32,853 nt of DNA from an uncultured Enhydrobacter sp. (GCA_946222995.1 CAMIOS010000025.1:1-32853), one strand, 5' to 3'; shown: positions 17,225 through 26,286, counted from the first letter of the stretch. Notes: generated by a model not told the origin, from the letters alone. A program made the numbers and translations.

Positions 17225-18286
17225 ATGCAGACTTACCAGTCTACTGACGTTTATTATATGCAGCGCGCCATTGAGCTTGCCAAAAAAGGACGCTATACCA
17301 CACGTCCTAACCCTTGTGTGGGCTGCGTAATTGTTAAAAATGGACAAATCATTGGCGAGGGGTATCATTACCGTGCGGGTGAGCCGCATGCCGAAGTGTT
17401 TGCCCTACGCCATGCCAAACAAGCTATGGGTGATGATTTAACGGGTGCAACTGCTTATGTCACACTAGAGCCATGCAACCACTATGGACGTACTCCACCT
17501 TGTGCCGATGCTTTAATTTTAGCAAAAATTAGCCGAGTAGTTATTGCGGTAGCTGACCCAAATCCCAATGCAAGTGGCGGTATTGCCAAACTTAAAAAGG
17601 CGGGGATAGAAGTTATTACAGGGGTTTGCCATACACAAGCTTTTGTCTTAAATCAGGGATTTTTTCGTGTCATGGCAGGTGGTTTGCCCTATGTGCGAGC
17701 CAAAACAGCGTGTAGCCTTGATGGTAAGATTGCCATGGCTACCGGTGAGTCGCAATGGATCACCAGCGAAGAATCTCGCCAAGATGTACAATATTTGCGC
17801 GCCATCTCAGGCGCTATTATTACCGGTAGCCAAACGGTTTTAGCAGATTACCCGCAGATGACTGTACGTAGTCAGCAGCTGGGCGTAGCAGTTAGCGACA
17901 TCCCACAGCCATTATTGGTAGTACTTGATAGACGAGGTCACATAGACACAAAAGGCACATGGTACCAAAGCCAACTTGCCCAACGCAAAATCCTATTGAT
18001 TCAAGAGCCTATCACTCTAAATCAATTACTCATAACGCTAAGGGATGAATATGCGATTTATGATATCATGATAGAGGCTGGTGCGGGCATCACCACCGCT
18101 TTTTTACAAGCAAAATTGATTGATGAATGGGTAGTTTATCAAGCCCCTTGTTTGCTTGGTAAAACAGCGACTGATATGTCAAACTTTGATTTTTCCACTA
18201 TTGCTCAACAGCTAAATTTAAACCTAGTTTCACATGAAACCATTGGCAAAGATTTAAAGCTGATTTTTAATTTAGAATTGCTTTAG
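17225..18286 (+). CDS. ribD: Bifunctional riboflavin biosynthesis deaminase/reductase RibD
   Basis: 353 aa. Carries out the deamination and side-chain reduction steps of riboflavin synthesis. The N-terminal cytidine-deaminase-like zinc domain has PHAEVFAL and PCNHYGRTPPC. The C-terminal reductase domain begins near TACSLDGKIAMATGESQWIT. AAGGAG lies before the ATG. The 3' end carries a parS-like GTTTCACATGAAAC motif (18226-18241) encoding VSHET. The next riboflavin gene, ribE, is separated by a 447-bp DnaA-box-rich gap instead of being directly joined. Confidence 0.96.
   Translation: MQTYQSTDVYYMQRAIELAKKGRYTTRPNPCVGCVIVKNGQIIGEGYHYRAGEPHAEVFALRHAKQAMGDDLTGATAYVTLEPCNHYGRTPPCADALILAKISRVVIAVADPNPNASGGIAKLKKAGIEVITGVCHTQAFVLNQGFFRVMAGGLPYVRAKTACSLDGKIAMATGESQWITSEESRQDVQYLRAISGAIITGSQTVLADYPQMTVRSQQLGVAVSDIPQPLLVVLDRRGHIDTKGTWYQSQLAQRKILLIQEPITLNQLLITLRDEYAIYDIMIEAGAGITTAFLQAKLIDEWVVYQAPCLLGKTATDMSNFDFSTIAQQLNLNLVSHETIGKDLKLIFNLELL
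18226..18241. other. parS-like site, CACATG variant 1 (in ribD 3' end)
   Basis: AGTTTCACATGAAACC shares the 14-mer GTTTCACATGAAAC with two further sites at 18416 and 18483. It differs from canonical parS by A for G in the core and at the edges. Confidence 0.5.
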
Positions 18287-18415
18287 AATGTTTGGGGTAA
18301 TTTTTTTAGCCACCTAGTTTAGTAAAGTCTTAAAATGTTTTTTATAAAGTTATCCACCACGGCAAAAACTTGATTATTATTCTATAAATTTAAAATAATA
18401 TACTTGGTGGATAAA

Positions 18416-18431
18416 AGTTTCACATGAAACA
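18416..18431. other. parS-like site, CACATG variant 2
   Basis: AGTTTCACATGAAACA, two mismatches from TGTTTCACGTGAAACA, directly beside the inverted DnaA box at 18406-18414. Non-coding. Confidence 0.5.
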
Positions 18432-18482
18432 TTTTTTATAATTATTGTAATAACTAATATGCTAGAAACCTTTATATAGCTA

Positions 18483-18498
18483 TGTTTCACATGAAACT
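18483..18498. other. parS-like site, CACATG variant 3
   Basis: TGTTTCACATGAAACT, two mismatches from the canonical palindrome, 67 bp after variant 2 and in the same orientation. Non-coding. Confidence 0.5.
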
Positions 18499-18733
18499 TA
18501 AAGAATTTATAAATTAATTAATAGTGAGTTTTGATTGTGGATAACTTTTTAAAGTTAAAAAGTTTAATGTATACTCAGCAGAAGAGTTAATAAGTTATCC
18601 ACAAGCCTTTTACTTTTCTAAAATAAACTAGAAGACAACGCTTACGTTAAAGATAATGCTTATTAGCACAAATATTAAAAATATATTGTTTAGTATTAAT
18701 TAAAAATTTTTATTAAAGTGTGGAGTCAAATTG

Positions 18734-19408
18734 ATGTTTACAGGTATTATCGAGGCAACAGGCCTGATTCAAAAAATTGAACATACCCAAGGTGATGTTC
18801 GCTTGACCATTGGGTCTAAGAATTTAGACTTTAGTGATGTAAAGCTTGGGGATTCTATTGCCAGTAATGGTATTTGTTTGACAGTGGTTGAGTTTGGTGA
18901 GGGATGGTACAGTGTCGATGTTTCACGTGAAACATTATCAAAAACTGCCTTAGCCAATTGGCAAATTGGCACAATAGTGAATTTAGAAAAAGCCATGTTA
19001 CCAACCACACGCTTTGGTGGCCATATCGTGTCAGGGCATGTGGATACAATTGGGACAATTATGACGATGCGTCAAGATTCTCGTTCGATTTATATCGAGT
19101 TAAAAATTCCCAATGAATTTGCCAAGTATGTTGCCACCAAAGGCTCAATCACAGTGGATGGTATTAGCTTAACCACTAATTTGGTGGTAGATAATGTGGT
19201 GAGTTTAAATATTATTCCCCACACAGCGCAAGTAACCAATATTGGTAAGCATTGGAAAGTCGGTAGCGTGGTAAATATTGAAGTGGATGTAGTAGCGAGG
19301 TATCTAGAAAGACTGTTGCTAGGCGAAAAGGGGCTTGCTATTCCAGAGGTGGACAAGGTGCAGTCAAAAATAACGCAAGATTTTTTAGCCCAGCATGGGT
19401 ATTTATAA
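18734..19408 (+). CDS. ribE: Riboflavin synthase, alpha chain
   Basis: 224 aa from the ATG at 18734 (MFTGIIEATGLIQ, the standard family start). A TTG immediately before it is an alternative but less likely start; GGAG lies 8 nt upstream of the ATG. Converts two 6,7-dimethyl-8-ribityllumazines into riboflavin. Two lumazine-binding repeats are visible: residues ~1-95 (SIASNGICLTVVEFG) and ~96-195 (HIVSGHVDTIGTI, GSITVDGISLTTN). A perfect parS palindrome inside the gene encodes VSRET. Also named ribC in some species. Confidence 0.96.
   Translation: MFTGIIEATGLIQKIEHTQGDVRLTIGSKNLDFSDVKLGDSIASNGICLTVVEFGEGWYSVDVSRETLSKTALANWQIGTIVNLEKAMLPTTRFGGHIVSGHVDTIGTIMTMRQDSRSIYIELKIPNEFAKYVATKGSITVDGISLTTNLVVDNVVSLNIIPHTAQVTNIGKHWKVGSVVNIEVDVVARYLERLLLGEKGLAIPEVDKVQSKITQDFLAQHGYL
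18919..18934. other. parS centromere site (in ribE)
   Basis: TGTTTCACGTGAAACA, a full 16-bp perfect palindrome and exact parS consensus. It is read in ribE as DVSRET at a family-conserved VSxET position. Confidence 0.88.
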
Positions 19409-19579
19409 AAAATTACTTTTAGCTAAAGATAATAGCCGACTGTGCAAGCTGCTTGCTGCTTGTTTAAAACTGGAAAAAATAAGAATTAAAAATACCATGC
19501 TTTTAGAGCGTGATCATGATTAGATGGTGTATTGCCATAAATATACTGCTGGAAGTAGAAAAATGAATGATTATTTCTT

Positions 19580-22369
19580 TTAAATTAAATAGCGTTTTAA
19601 TAAGGCTGATAAACTATCTTTATTTAGTGGTTTGGTCAAAAAGTTATCCATCCCTGCAGCAATACATATCTTACGATCTTCATCGGTGTCATTTGCAGTC
19701 AAGGCAATAATTGGGATACTGTCTTTATTGGCACGTATCATGCGCGTCGCCTCGATACCATCTAGTATTGGCATACGACAATCCATTAAAATTAGGTTGA
19801 TCTCTTTACGATATGATTTTAACAGCTCAATAGCCGTCTGCCCATTGTCCGCAACTATAACGTTATATCCAAGTTTCATTAACTGTTTTTGGGCAATTTT
19901 TTGATTAACGGGATTGTCCTCTGCTAATAAAATAGTATGGCTAGGCTGATTGAGCACTTTGGATATAGACGCTGTATTTATAGTATTAAGAAGCGGGGTG
20001 GTTTCTAAGGCTGAATGTGTGGTTAAGTTTGATGACTCTAACATGTCAGCATGTTGCTGTAAAAACTGTTTGAACGCCGCTTGGGCTGGCAAACTACTCA
20101 CCCCATCACTGGGGACGTTATTTTGATAATATAGCCGGGAAACTTCGGCAAACATACTGCTGACGGTCACTGGCTTTGGTAGCACCCCATCAAACTGCAT
20201 AAGAAGGTCAGAATTTATGGTGCGCTCGGTATCCATTGAACAAACGAGCTTACGGCTTTTATTAAAGATAGGAATATTACTAAATAAAGCCTCATTCCCC
20301 AAATATCCCACATCATCCACAATAAAGATGGGCATTAAATCTAAAAAATTGATTGCATTGATTTTTTGTACCATTGCTAGACCTATCTTGGTAATCATTA
20401 GCCCAACCAAATCATAATACTGAAAAAAACGGTTAAATAAGTGCAAAATATCATAAGGTGAAATTATAATTAAATAAATCTTGAGGTGTTTGATACCAAA
20501 ATCAAAGGCAGGCTGTAAGCTAAATTTACTCAGCGGTAAATACACTTGAAACTCGCTACCTTTGCCTGCCTCACTGACAAGGTGAATAAAGCCGCCCAGC
20601 ATTTGGGTAAAATTATTAGAGACTGCCAGTCCTAAACCCGTCCCGCCAAACTGCTGACTAATAGAATCATTGGCTTGATTAAAATAAGAAAACAGCTTTT
20701 TTTGTTCCTGTGGAGAAATGCCAATGCCCGTATCTTTAACGGTTAATCTAAGCCAATGTACTGCAATCGCTTGTTGATTATCCAAAAGTTTTTGTTGGAT
20801 AATTGGATGGTCACGAGTCAGTTTATCTGCTAATAACGCCACATAGCCTTGTGGGGTGAATTTGATGGCGTTGCTCATCAGATTGAGTAAAATTTGCCGT
20901 AATCGCCCATCATCGCTGTCAAAATAATGTGGCAGCATTGGGTCAGCAATTAAGTAAAGGCTGATATTATTACTTTTGGCATTTCCTATCATTAATTCAG
21001 CAACTTGCTGCATTAATAGTAATAAATCCACTGAGGTGATATTACTTTGTAATTTACCGGCATCCAGTTTTGCCATATCTAGCATGTCATTGAGCAGTTG
21101 TAGCATGGTTTGGCTGGATTGTTGGATGGTTGTTAGTGTTTCTTGTTGTTCTTGATTAAATTGGTTTTTATCCTCGCTTAATAAATTGATCATCCCAATC
21201 ATACCACTTAAAGGCGTACGTAGTTCATGCCCCAATATTGCCCACAATTTTTCTAGACTGGCAATTTTATCGCTATATTTTTTATCTTCTAACCAAGGTT
21301 TTTGTAATTGGCTATGATACTGGGTCACCACTTGTAGAACCCCACTAAAGCCTTTAAGCTTACCAAAGCGGTTATAAAATGGGGTAAGAAATAAATCAAA
21401 ATACAACTCATGTTGTAAGTCAGTCACCGATAAGGTTTCTAAAAATTGATACGCTTGCAAATTATTGAGGCGTTGTTGGGTTGACTTGTCCATGCCTGTG
21501 ATAAAATCGCTAAGCATATATACCACTTGACTATCAAACGAGGTATTAAAGGTTTGAGCAAATTGGTCATTAAAATATAACAATTTTCCTTTACGACTTA
21601 TCAAAAATAAAGCCACTGGGGCATTATCAATCAACGCATTTTGTCGGTAAAATAGCTCTGTAGATTGTTCATAATACTGCGTCATTTTATATGACAGACG
21701 ATTTAATAGATGCGCAAGATGGCGTACTTCAGGCAATGCTTGTTGAGAATTAATCGACAAAGGGCGATAGCCTGTGGCAACCGTTTGGGGCAACTGATCT
21801 AAATACTCGGTTACAATCTGCCAATCCTGCTGGCGTTTTTGAATTAAAATATTAAGTAGCAGCAATGAACAACAAGCCCACAATAGCGGCAACGCATATA
21901 AAGGGTTATCAAAACTCTCCCAAATCGTATTAAACTGCACATTGGCATATAGTCGATAATGATTATGTAAGGGGTACCATGCCTCAAAACCATCAAGCTT
22001 TCGATAGACTTGGCGAGTGTCTGGATTGCTTAATTTCCAAGCCGGTAAAATTACCGAGGTATTTGCTAAATCTTTTTGAATATTGATAATATGATTATCG
22101 GGGGAAAAAATGAGTAATTGGTAGTTTTCAATTTCAATTGACGGGGTTAAGCTGATATCTTCTAGCTTATCTTTAACATCGATTTTATGATTAAGATTAC
22201 TTGCCACATCATATAAAAACGTTTCAACTTCAGATTGCTGCTGTTGTTTGGCTAAAAACCATAATAAGCCATAACAAATTATCAAAAAACTTATCATCGC
22301 CACCACCACAGCGACTATTGTTTTCATAGAAGCTGAAGCAGATAAGCGTGACAAGGTTTGATTAGGCAC
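19580..22369 (-). CDS. Hybrid sensor histidine kinase/response regulator, BarA/GacS-type
   Basis: 929 aa from a GTG start preceded by AAGGA. Inner-membrane sensor: TM1 ~17-40, periplasmic part ~41-154, TM2 ~155-175, PAS-like region ~240-340 (NAPVALFLISRKGKLLYFN), HisKA with phospho-His in LGHELRTPLSGM (~381), and HATPase with NLMSNAIKF, DTGIGIS and GGTGLGLAVSN. A degenerate receiver-like stretch follows (~630-750), then a C-terminal receiver (~805-925: LLAEDNPVNQK, LILMDCRMP with phospho-Asp, ALTAN, KPL). No Hpt domain is seen, so phosphate must pass to a separate Hpt protein or return to the kinase. No response regulator gene is adjacent. It opposes its neighbours. The signal is unknown. Confidence 0.92.
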   Translation of the reverse strand: MPNQTLSRLSASASMKTIVAVVVAMISFLIICYGLLWFLAKQQQQSEVETFLYDVASNLNHKIDVKDKLEDISLTPSIEIENYQLLIFSPDNHIINIQKDLANTSVILPAWKLSNPDTRQVYRKLDGFEAWYPLHNHYRLYANVQFNTIWESFDNPLYALPLLWACCSLLLLNILIQKRQQDWQIVTEYLDQLPQTVATGYRPLSINSQQALPEVRHLAHLLNRLSYKMTQYYEQSTELFYRQNALIDNAPVALFLISRKGKLLYFNDQFAQTFNTSFDSQVVYMLSDFITGMDKSTQQRLNNLQAYQFLETLSVTDLQHELYFDLFLTPFYNRFGKLKGFSGVLQVVTQYHSQLQKPWLEDKKYSDKIASLEKLWAILGHELRTPLSGMIGMINLLSEDKNQFNQEQQETLTTIQQSSQTMLQLLNDMLDMAKLDAGKLQSNITSVDLLLLMQQVAELMIGNAKSNNISLYLIADPMLPHYFDSDDGRLRQILLNLMSNAIKFTPQGYVALLADKLTRDHPIIQQKLLDNQQAIAVHWLRLTVKDTGIGISPQEQKKLFSYFNQANDSISQQFGGTGLGLAVSNNFTQMLGGFIHLVSEAGKGSEFQVYLPLSKFSLQPAFDFGIKHLKIYLIIISPYDILHLFNRFFQYYDLVGLMITKIGLAMVQKINAINFLDLMPIFIVDDVGYLGNEALFSNIPIFNKSRKLVCSMDTERTINSDLLMQFDGVLPKPVTVSSMFAEVSRLYYQNNVPSDGVSSLPAQAAFKQFLQQHADMLESSNLTTHSALETTPLLNTINTASISKVLNQPSHTILLAEDNPVNQKIAQKQLMKLGYNVIVADNGQTAIELLKSYRKEINLILMDCRMPILDGIEATRMIRANKDSIPIIALTANDTDEDRKICIAAGMDNFLTKPLNKDSLSALLKRYLI

Positions 22370-22395
22370 AGCGAAATCCTTTCATAAGCTAAAAA

Positions 22396-22424
22396 TTGGG
22401 TATTTAGACGAATCATATTATAAT
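22396..22424 (+). promoter_or_regulatory. Candidate promoter for fmt-rsmB
   Basis: TTGGGT (22396-22401), a 17-bp spacer and a perfect TATAAT (22419-22424), 33 bp before fmt, in the 87-bp gap between divergent genes. Confidence 0.5.
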
Positions 22425-22456
22425 AGCAGAAATTCACAAAAAATGATGAAATTGCT

Positions 22457-23467
22457 ATGTCTAATCCCCCTTTGCGCGTTGTATTCGCTGGCACACCCGA
22501 ATTTGCCAAAGTCGCCTTACAGCATTTACTTGATAATCAGCATGAACTTAATCTTGACATTGTTGCTGTCTATACCCAGCCCGATCGCAAAGCAGGACGA
22601 GGACAAAAGCTCACCACAAGTCCTGTAAAACAGCTGGCTTTAGCGCATCATATTCCTGTTGAGCAGCCCGAAAGCTTTAGTTTAAAAAGTTCACAAGGAA
22701 TGGTTTCACGTGAAACATTAGCAAACTACCAACCCGATGTGATGGTGGTAGCAGCATACGGTTTGATTTTACCACTTGGGGTATTAAACACCCCAACTTT
22801 TGGCTGCTTAAATATTCACGGCTCACTACTGCCAAGATGGCGAGGCGCTGCACCGATTCAACGGGCAATTCTAGCAGGTGATAGCCAAACCGGCATTACT
22901 ATCATGCAGATGGCACAAGGACTCGATATAGGCGATATGCTGTATAAAGTGGCTTGTCCGATAACCGATATTGACACCACCCAAACCTTGCATGATAAAT
23001 TAGCCACTTTAGGCGGTGAAGCGATTGTGACGGTATTAAAAGCTTTAAAGTATTACCAAACTCAAGCCGAAACCCAAGACGACACCCAAGCCAATTACGC
23101 CGAAAAAATCACCACAGCTGAGGGTGAAATTAATTGGCAAAACGATGCTAATACCATTCAACGTCAAATCCGAGCTTTAAATGCGTTTACCTATTTAGCT
23201 GATGAAAAAACAGCCAAACCAGAGTCTCAACAACGTATCAAAATCCTAGCCGCTGACCCCATTAAGCTTGATCAAAGCACAAATGAACCAGCAGGCAAAG
23301 TCATTAGCGTGGGACGCAATGCGATTTTGGTAGCGTGTGGCAAAAATGCAAACGGCGTACAACACTTGATTAATCTTACCCAAATGCAATGGGCAGGTGG
23401 TAAACCCTTAACCGCCGAACAAATCGCGAATGGGGATAAACTTAACGATGGGGATATGTTTGTATGA
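22457..23467 (+). CDS. fmt: Methionyl-tRNA formyltransferase
   Basis: 336 aa. Formylates initiator Met-tRNA. The N-terminal Rossmann domain starts RVVFAGTPEFAKVALQHLL. The catalytic region has AYGLILPLGVL, NIHGSLLPRWRGAAPIQRAI (catalytic Asn and His) and GITIMQMAQGLDIGDML (catalytic Asp). The C-terminal tRNA-binding domain follows. def does not precede it, unlike many relatives. Its stop overlaps the rsmB start (ATGA), so the pair is translationally coupled. It contains a near-perfect parS site encoding VSRET. Confidence 0.97.
   Translation: MSNPPLRVVFAGTPEFAKVALQHLLDNQHELNLDIVAVYTQPDRKAGRGQKLTTSPVKQLALAHHIPVEQPESFSLKSSQGMVSRETLANYQPDVMVVAAYGLILPLGVLNTPTFGCLNIHGSLLPRWRGAAPIQRAILAGDSQTGITIMQMAQGLDIGDMLYKVACPITDIDTTQTLHDKLATLGGEAIVTVLKALKYYQTQAETQDDTQANYAEKITTAEGEINWQNDANTIQRQIRALNAFTYLADEKTAKPESQQRIKILAADPIKLDQSTNEPAGKVISVGRNAILVACGKNANGVQHLINLTQMQWAGGKPLTAEQIANGDKLNDGDMFV
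22702..22717. other. parS site, one mismatch (in fmt)
   Basis: GGTTTCACGTGAAACA differs from the palindrome TGTTTCACGTGAAACA only at the first base; the full CACGTG core is present. Confidence 0.75.
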
Positions 23468-24801
23468 GTCAATATTCGCCTAATTTATTTTCCCCCAACT
23501 TATCCACACGCGCTAACGTCATTGCCACCCTCGAGCGCATTCAACAAGGTGAGTCACTTACTACCCTACTTGAACCACTGTTACAGGTAACTAGTGATAA
23601 AGATCGGGGTTTTGCTCATGAATTGTTACTTGGTACACTGCGTCAATGGTGGGCACTTTCTCGTATTGGCGAAAGCTTGATTGAAAATGAGGTCACTGAT
23701 AAAGGCGTTTGGGCAGGGTTAAACATGGGTCTATACCAATTACTCTATATGGACACGCCCGACTATGCCGCCATTGGCGAAACGGTTGAAGCGGTAAAAC
23801 AATTGGATAAAGGCTATGGTGCGGGTTTAATTAATGCTATTTTACGAAAGGTACAAAAAAATCCCGTCAAATTTGCCAAACAAATTAACAAAAACCACAG
23901 CTTACCCAACTGGCTTGCCAAACAACTCAAACAAGATTGGGCAGATTATTACACAGCGTTGGGACAAACATTACGAAACCCTGCACCGATTTTTTTACGG
24001 GTTAATATCAAATTTTCCACAGTTCAAAACTATACTAACTTGCTTGATGAACAAGGCATTGGCTATGAATTAGTCAGCTTAGGCATTAATGATGTCCAAA
24101 CTATTCGGCTAACGGATACTATTCGCGTCAATGATTTACCACATTTTGCTGATGGCTGGGTAAGCGTGCAGGATTTACACGCACAGTTAGCCGCTTATAT
24201 TTTAGCAAGTTTAGAGTTACCCAAAACCTTAACTATTTTAGATGCTTGTGCCGCTCCGGGGGGTAAAACGGCTCATTTACTTGAGATGTTTCATATGGAA
24301 CAATTAATTGCACTTGATAATGATGCCAAGCGTATTAAGAGAATTGAAGAAAATTTACAACGTCTACATCTACTAGATGATAAGGTCAAACTCGTCTGTG
24401 ATGATGCCTCAACTTTTAAGTCTGATGAATTGTACAATGTCATTTTACTGGATGCACCTTGTACCGCGACAGGCGTGATTCGCCGACACCCTGATATTGG
24501 CTTGCTGCGTCAAGAGTCGGATGTTACACAAACTGCCGAATTACAAGCCAACATTTTAGCAAATTGTTGGCAAAATTTAGCCCCAAATGGTTATCTGCTG
24601 TATGTGACTTGCTCAATGCTAAAAGCAGAAAATGAAAACCAAATCCGCGCATTTTTAGCCGAGCAACAGGATGCCAAAGTGGTAGATTTTGTTTTAACTT
24701 TACCAAATCAGATTAAAACTGCGGTCGGTTATCAATGTTTACCAATTGATCCGCAGGGTGGGGATGGGTTCTTTTATGCCCTACTACAAAAACACGCATA
24801 A
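23464..24801 (+). CDS. rsmB: 16S rRNA (cytosine-967-C5)-methyltransferase RsmB
   Basis: 445 aa. Methylates C967 of 16S rRNA. An N-terminal NusB-like RNA-binding domain (~10-145, RGFAHELLLGTLRQWWALSRI) is followed by a SAM-dependent methyltransferase: LDACAAPGGKTAHLLE (SAM loop), LDAPCTATGVIRRHPDI (first catalytic Cys) and YVTCSMLKAENE (second Cys). Overlaps fmt by 4 nt. A perfect DnaA-box sequence lies near its 5' end (23500-23508) and a degenerate parS-like sequence in mid-gene; both may be chance. Confidence 0.96.
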   Translation: MSQYSPNLFSPNLSTRANVIATLERIQQGESLTTLLEPLLQVTSDKDRGFAHELLLGTLRQWWALSRIGESLIENEVTDKGVWAGLNMGLYQLLYMDTPDYAAIGETVEAVKQLDKGYGAGLINAILRKVQKNPVKFAKQINKNHSLPNWLAKQLKQDWADYYTALGQTLRNPAPIFLRVNIKFSTVQNYTNLLDEQGIGYELVSLGINDVQTIRLTDTIRVNDLPHFADGWVSVQDLHAQLAAYILASLELPKTLTILDACAAPGGKTAHLLEMFHMEQLIALDNDAKRIKRIEENLQRLHLLDDKVKLVCDDASTFKSDELYNVILLDAPCTATGVIRRHPDIGLLRQESDVTQTAELQANILANCWQNLAPNGYLLYVTCSMLKAENENQIRAFLAEQQDAKVVDFVLTLPNQIKTAVGYQCLPIDPQGGDGFFYALLQKHA

Positions 24802-24870
24802 AAAATCATTATCAATTTTGTGATAGGGTTTATGTTAAACTTTTAACAACTTATAAATGGATTGAACACT

Positions 24871-26286
24871 ATGCAATATATCAGTACCCGTGGCAAAACC
24901 GCCCCCATGCCATTTAGCGATGTGTTACTTATGGGACTTGCCCCAGATGGCGGCTTAATGCTACCTGAAAACTACCCACAGATTGACGATGCGACGTTGA
25001 CCAACTGGCGAGCCTTAAGCTATCCTGAGCTCGCGTTTGAAATCATGCAACTATTTGTTACCGATATACCAAAGCAAGACTTAAAGGCGTTAATCGACAA
25101 AACTTATACTGTGGAAGCGTTTGGCAACGCTGAGATTACCCCAGTTCGCACCCTTAAAGACGGTATTAAAATCCTTGAATTGTCTAATGGTCCCACACTG
25201 GCATTTAAAGATATTGCCATGCAGTTTTTGGGCAATGCCTTTGAATATGTGCTAAAAAAGAAAAATGAACGCCTTACCATTATCGGTGCAACTTCTGGTG
25301 ATACAGGCTCAGCGGCAGAATATGCGTTGCGGGGTAAAGACAATATTGAAGTGTTTATGATGTCACCCTACGGCAAAATGAGTGAATTTCAACGCGCTCA
25401 AATGTATAGTCTCGATGATAAAAATATCCATAATATTGCCATTAAAGGTATGTTTGACGACTGCCAAGATATTGTCAAAGCGTTACAACAAGATGCCGAA
25501 TTTAAAGCAAAATACAGCTTAGGTACGGTTAATTCAATTAACTGGGGGCGTATCCTTGCCCAAATTGTATATTATTTTAAAGGCTATTTTGCAGCGACTA
25601 ACGACAATAGCGAAAAAGTGAGCTTTTGTGTCCCATCGGGCAATTTTGGCAATATCTGTGCGGGACATATCGCCCGTGAGATGGGTCTACCGATTGACCG
25701 CCTTATTGTAGCTACGAACGAAAATGACGTACTCCATGACTTTTTTCAAACCGGTAAATATAGCCCACGCACGGCGGAAAAAACTTATGTTACTTCAAGC
25801 CCATCCATGGATATTTCAAAAGCCTCTAACTTTGAGCGATTCGTGTATTTATTGGCAGAAAAAAATGGCGAAAAAATCAGTCAGCTTTGGGCAGATGTAG
25901 GCACGGGTCAAGGCTTTGATATGGCGGACTTACTAGAAAATATAAATGGCAAATATGGCTTTACATCGGGTAAATCGACGCACGCTGACCGTATCGCAAC
26001 CATTAAATCGGTCTATGAAACCGATGGTGAGTTAATCGACCCGCATACCGCTGATGGCGTGAAAGTCGCCCGTGAAGTACGTAAACCAAATGAAATCATA
26101 ATCTGTGCCGAAACCGCTTTACCTGCTAAATTTGCCCAAACTATTACTGAGGCAATAGGTAAAATCCAAATTGCTCGTCCTCACCATACCAACGATATTG
26201 AAAGTTTAAAGCAGTATGTTGTTGTGCTAGATAATGACCCTAAACTGGTACGTGAGCAAATTGAAAAATATGTTTCCCCACGCTAA
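24871..26286 (+). CDS. thrC: Threonine synthase
   Basis: 471 aa from the ATG at 24871 (MQYISTRGKTAPMPFSDVLL). A TTG three codons upstream is less likely. PLP enzyme converting O-phosphohomoserine to threonine. The PLP lysine lies in PTLAFKDIAMQFLGN, and the phosphate-binding loop is GATSGDTGSAAEYAL. It is a long ThrC of the type seen in proteobacteria (SFCVPSGNFGNICAGHIAREMG). thrA/hom and thrB are not adjacent. A mobile element begins after its terminator. Confidence 0.96.
   Translation: MQYISTRGKTAPMPFSDVLLMGLAPDGGLMLPENYPQIDDATLTNWRALSYPELAFEIMQLFVTDIPKQDLKALIDKTYTVEAFGNAEITPVRTLKDGIKILELSNGPTLAFKDIAMQFLGNAFEYVLKKKNERLTIIGATSGDTGSAAEYALRGKDNIEVFMMSPYGKMSEFQRAQMYSLDDKNIHNIAIKGMFDDCQDIVKALQQDAEFKAKYSLGTVNSINWGRILAQIVYYFKGYFAATNDNSEKVSFCVPSGNFGNICAGHIAREMGLPIDRLIVATNENDVLHDFFQTGKYSPRTAEKTYVTSSPSMDISKASNFERFVYLLAEKNGEKISQLWADVGTGQGFDMADLLENINGKYGFTSGKSTHADRIATIKSVYETDGELIDPHTADGVKVAREVRKPNEIIICAETALPAKFAQTITEAIGKIQIARPHHTNDIESLKQYVVVLDNDPKLVREQIEKYVSPR

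Larger units (their letters stand above)
18287..18733. other. AT-rich gap with DnaA-box cluster: second origin-like region
   Basis: No gene is visible in these 447 bp between ribD and ribE. DnaA boxes: TTATCCACC at 18350-18358 (plus), its reverse at 18406-18414 (minus), perfect TTATCCACA at 18536-18544 (minus) and 18595-18603 (plus). They form two inverted pairs. Two parS-like palindromes lie between them and long A/T tracts surround them. Possible roles are a second origin element, a DnaA-titration or regulatory site, or a segregation locus. No riboflavin (FMN) riboswitch pattern was recognised. Confidence 0.65.

Noticed and set aside
18287..18733. FMN riboswitch before ribE
   Set aside because: No conserved RFN-element segments were recognised; the gap is AT-rich with DnaA boxes instead.
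19444..19456. GCAAGCTGCTTGC hairpin as ribE terminator
   Set aside because: Very short stem and loop with no T-run.
23500..23508. Perfect DnaA box in rsmB
   Set aside because: Single box in coding sequence with no neighbours; may be chance.
24287..24302. TGTTTCATATGGAACA in rsmB as an eighth parS site
   Set aside because: Three mismatches including the core; could be a decayed site but is not supportable alone.
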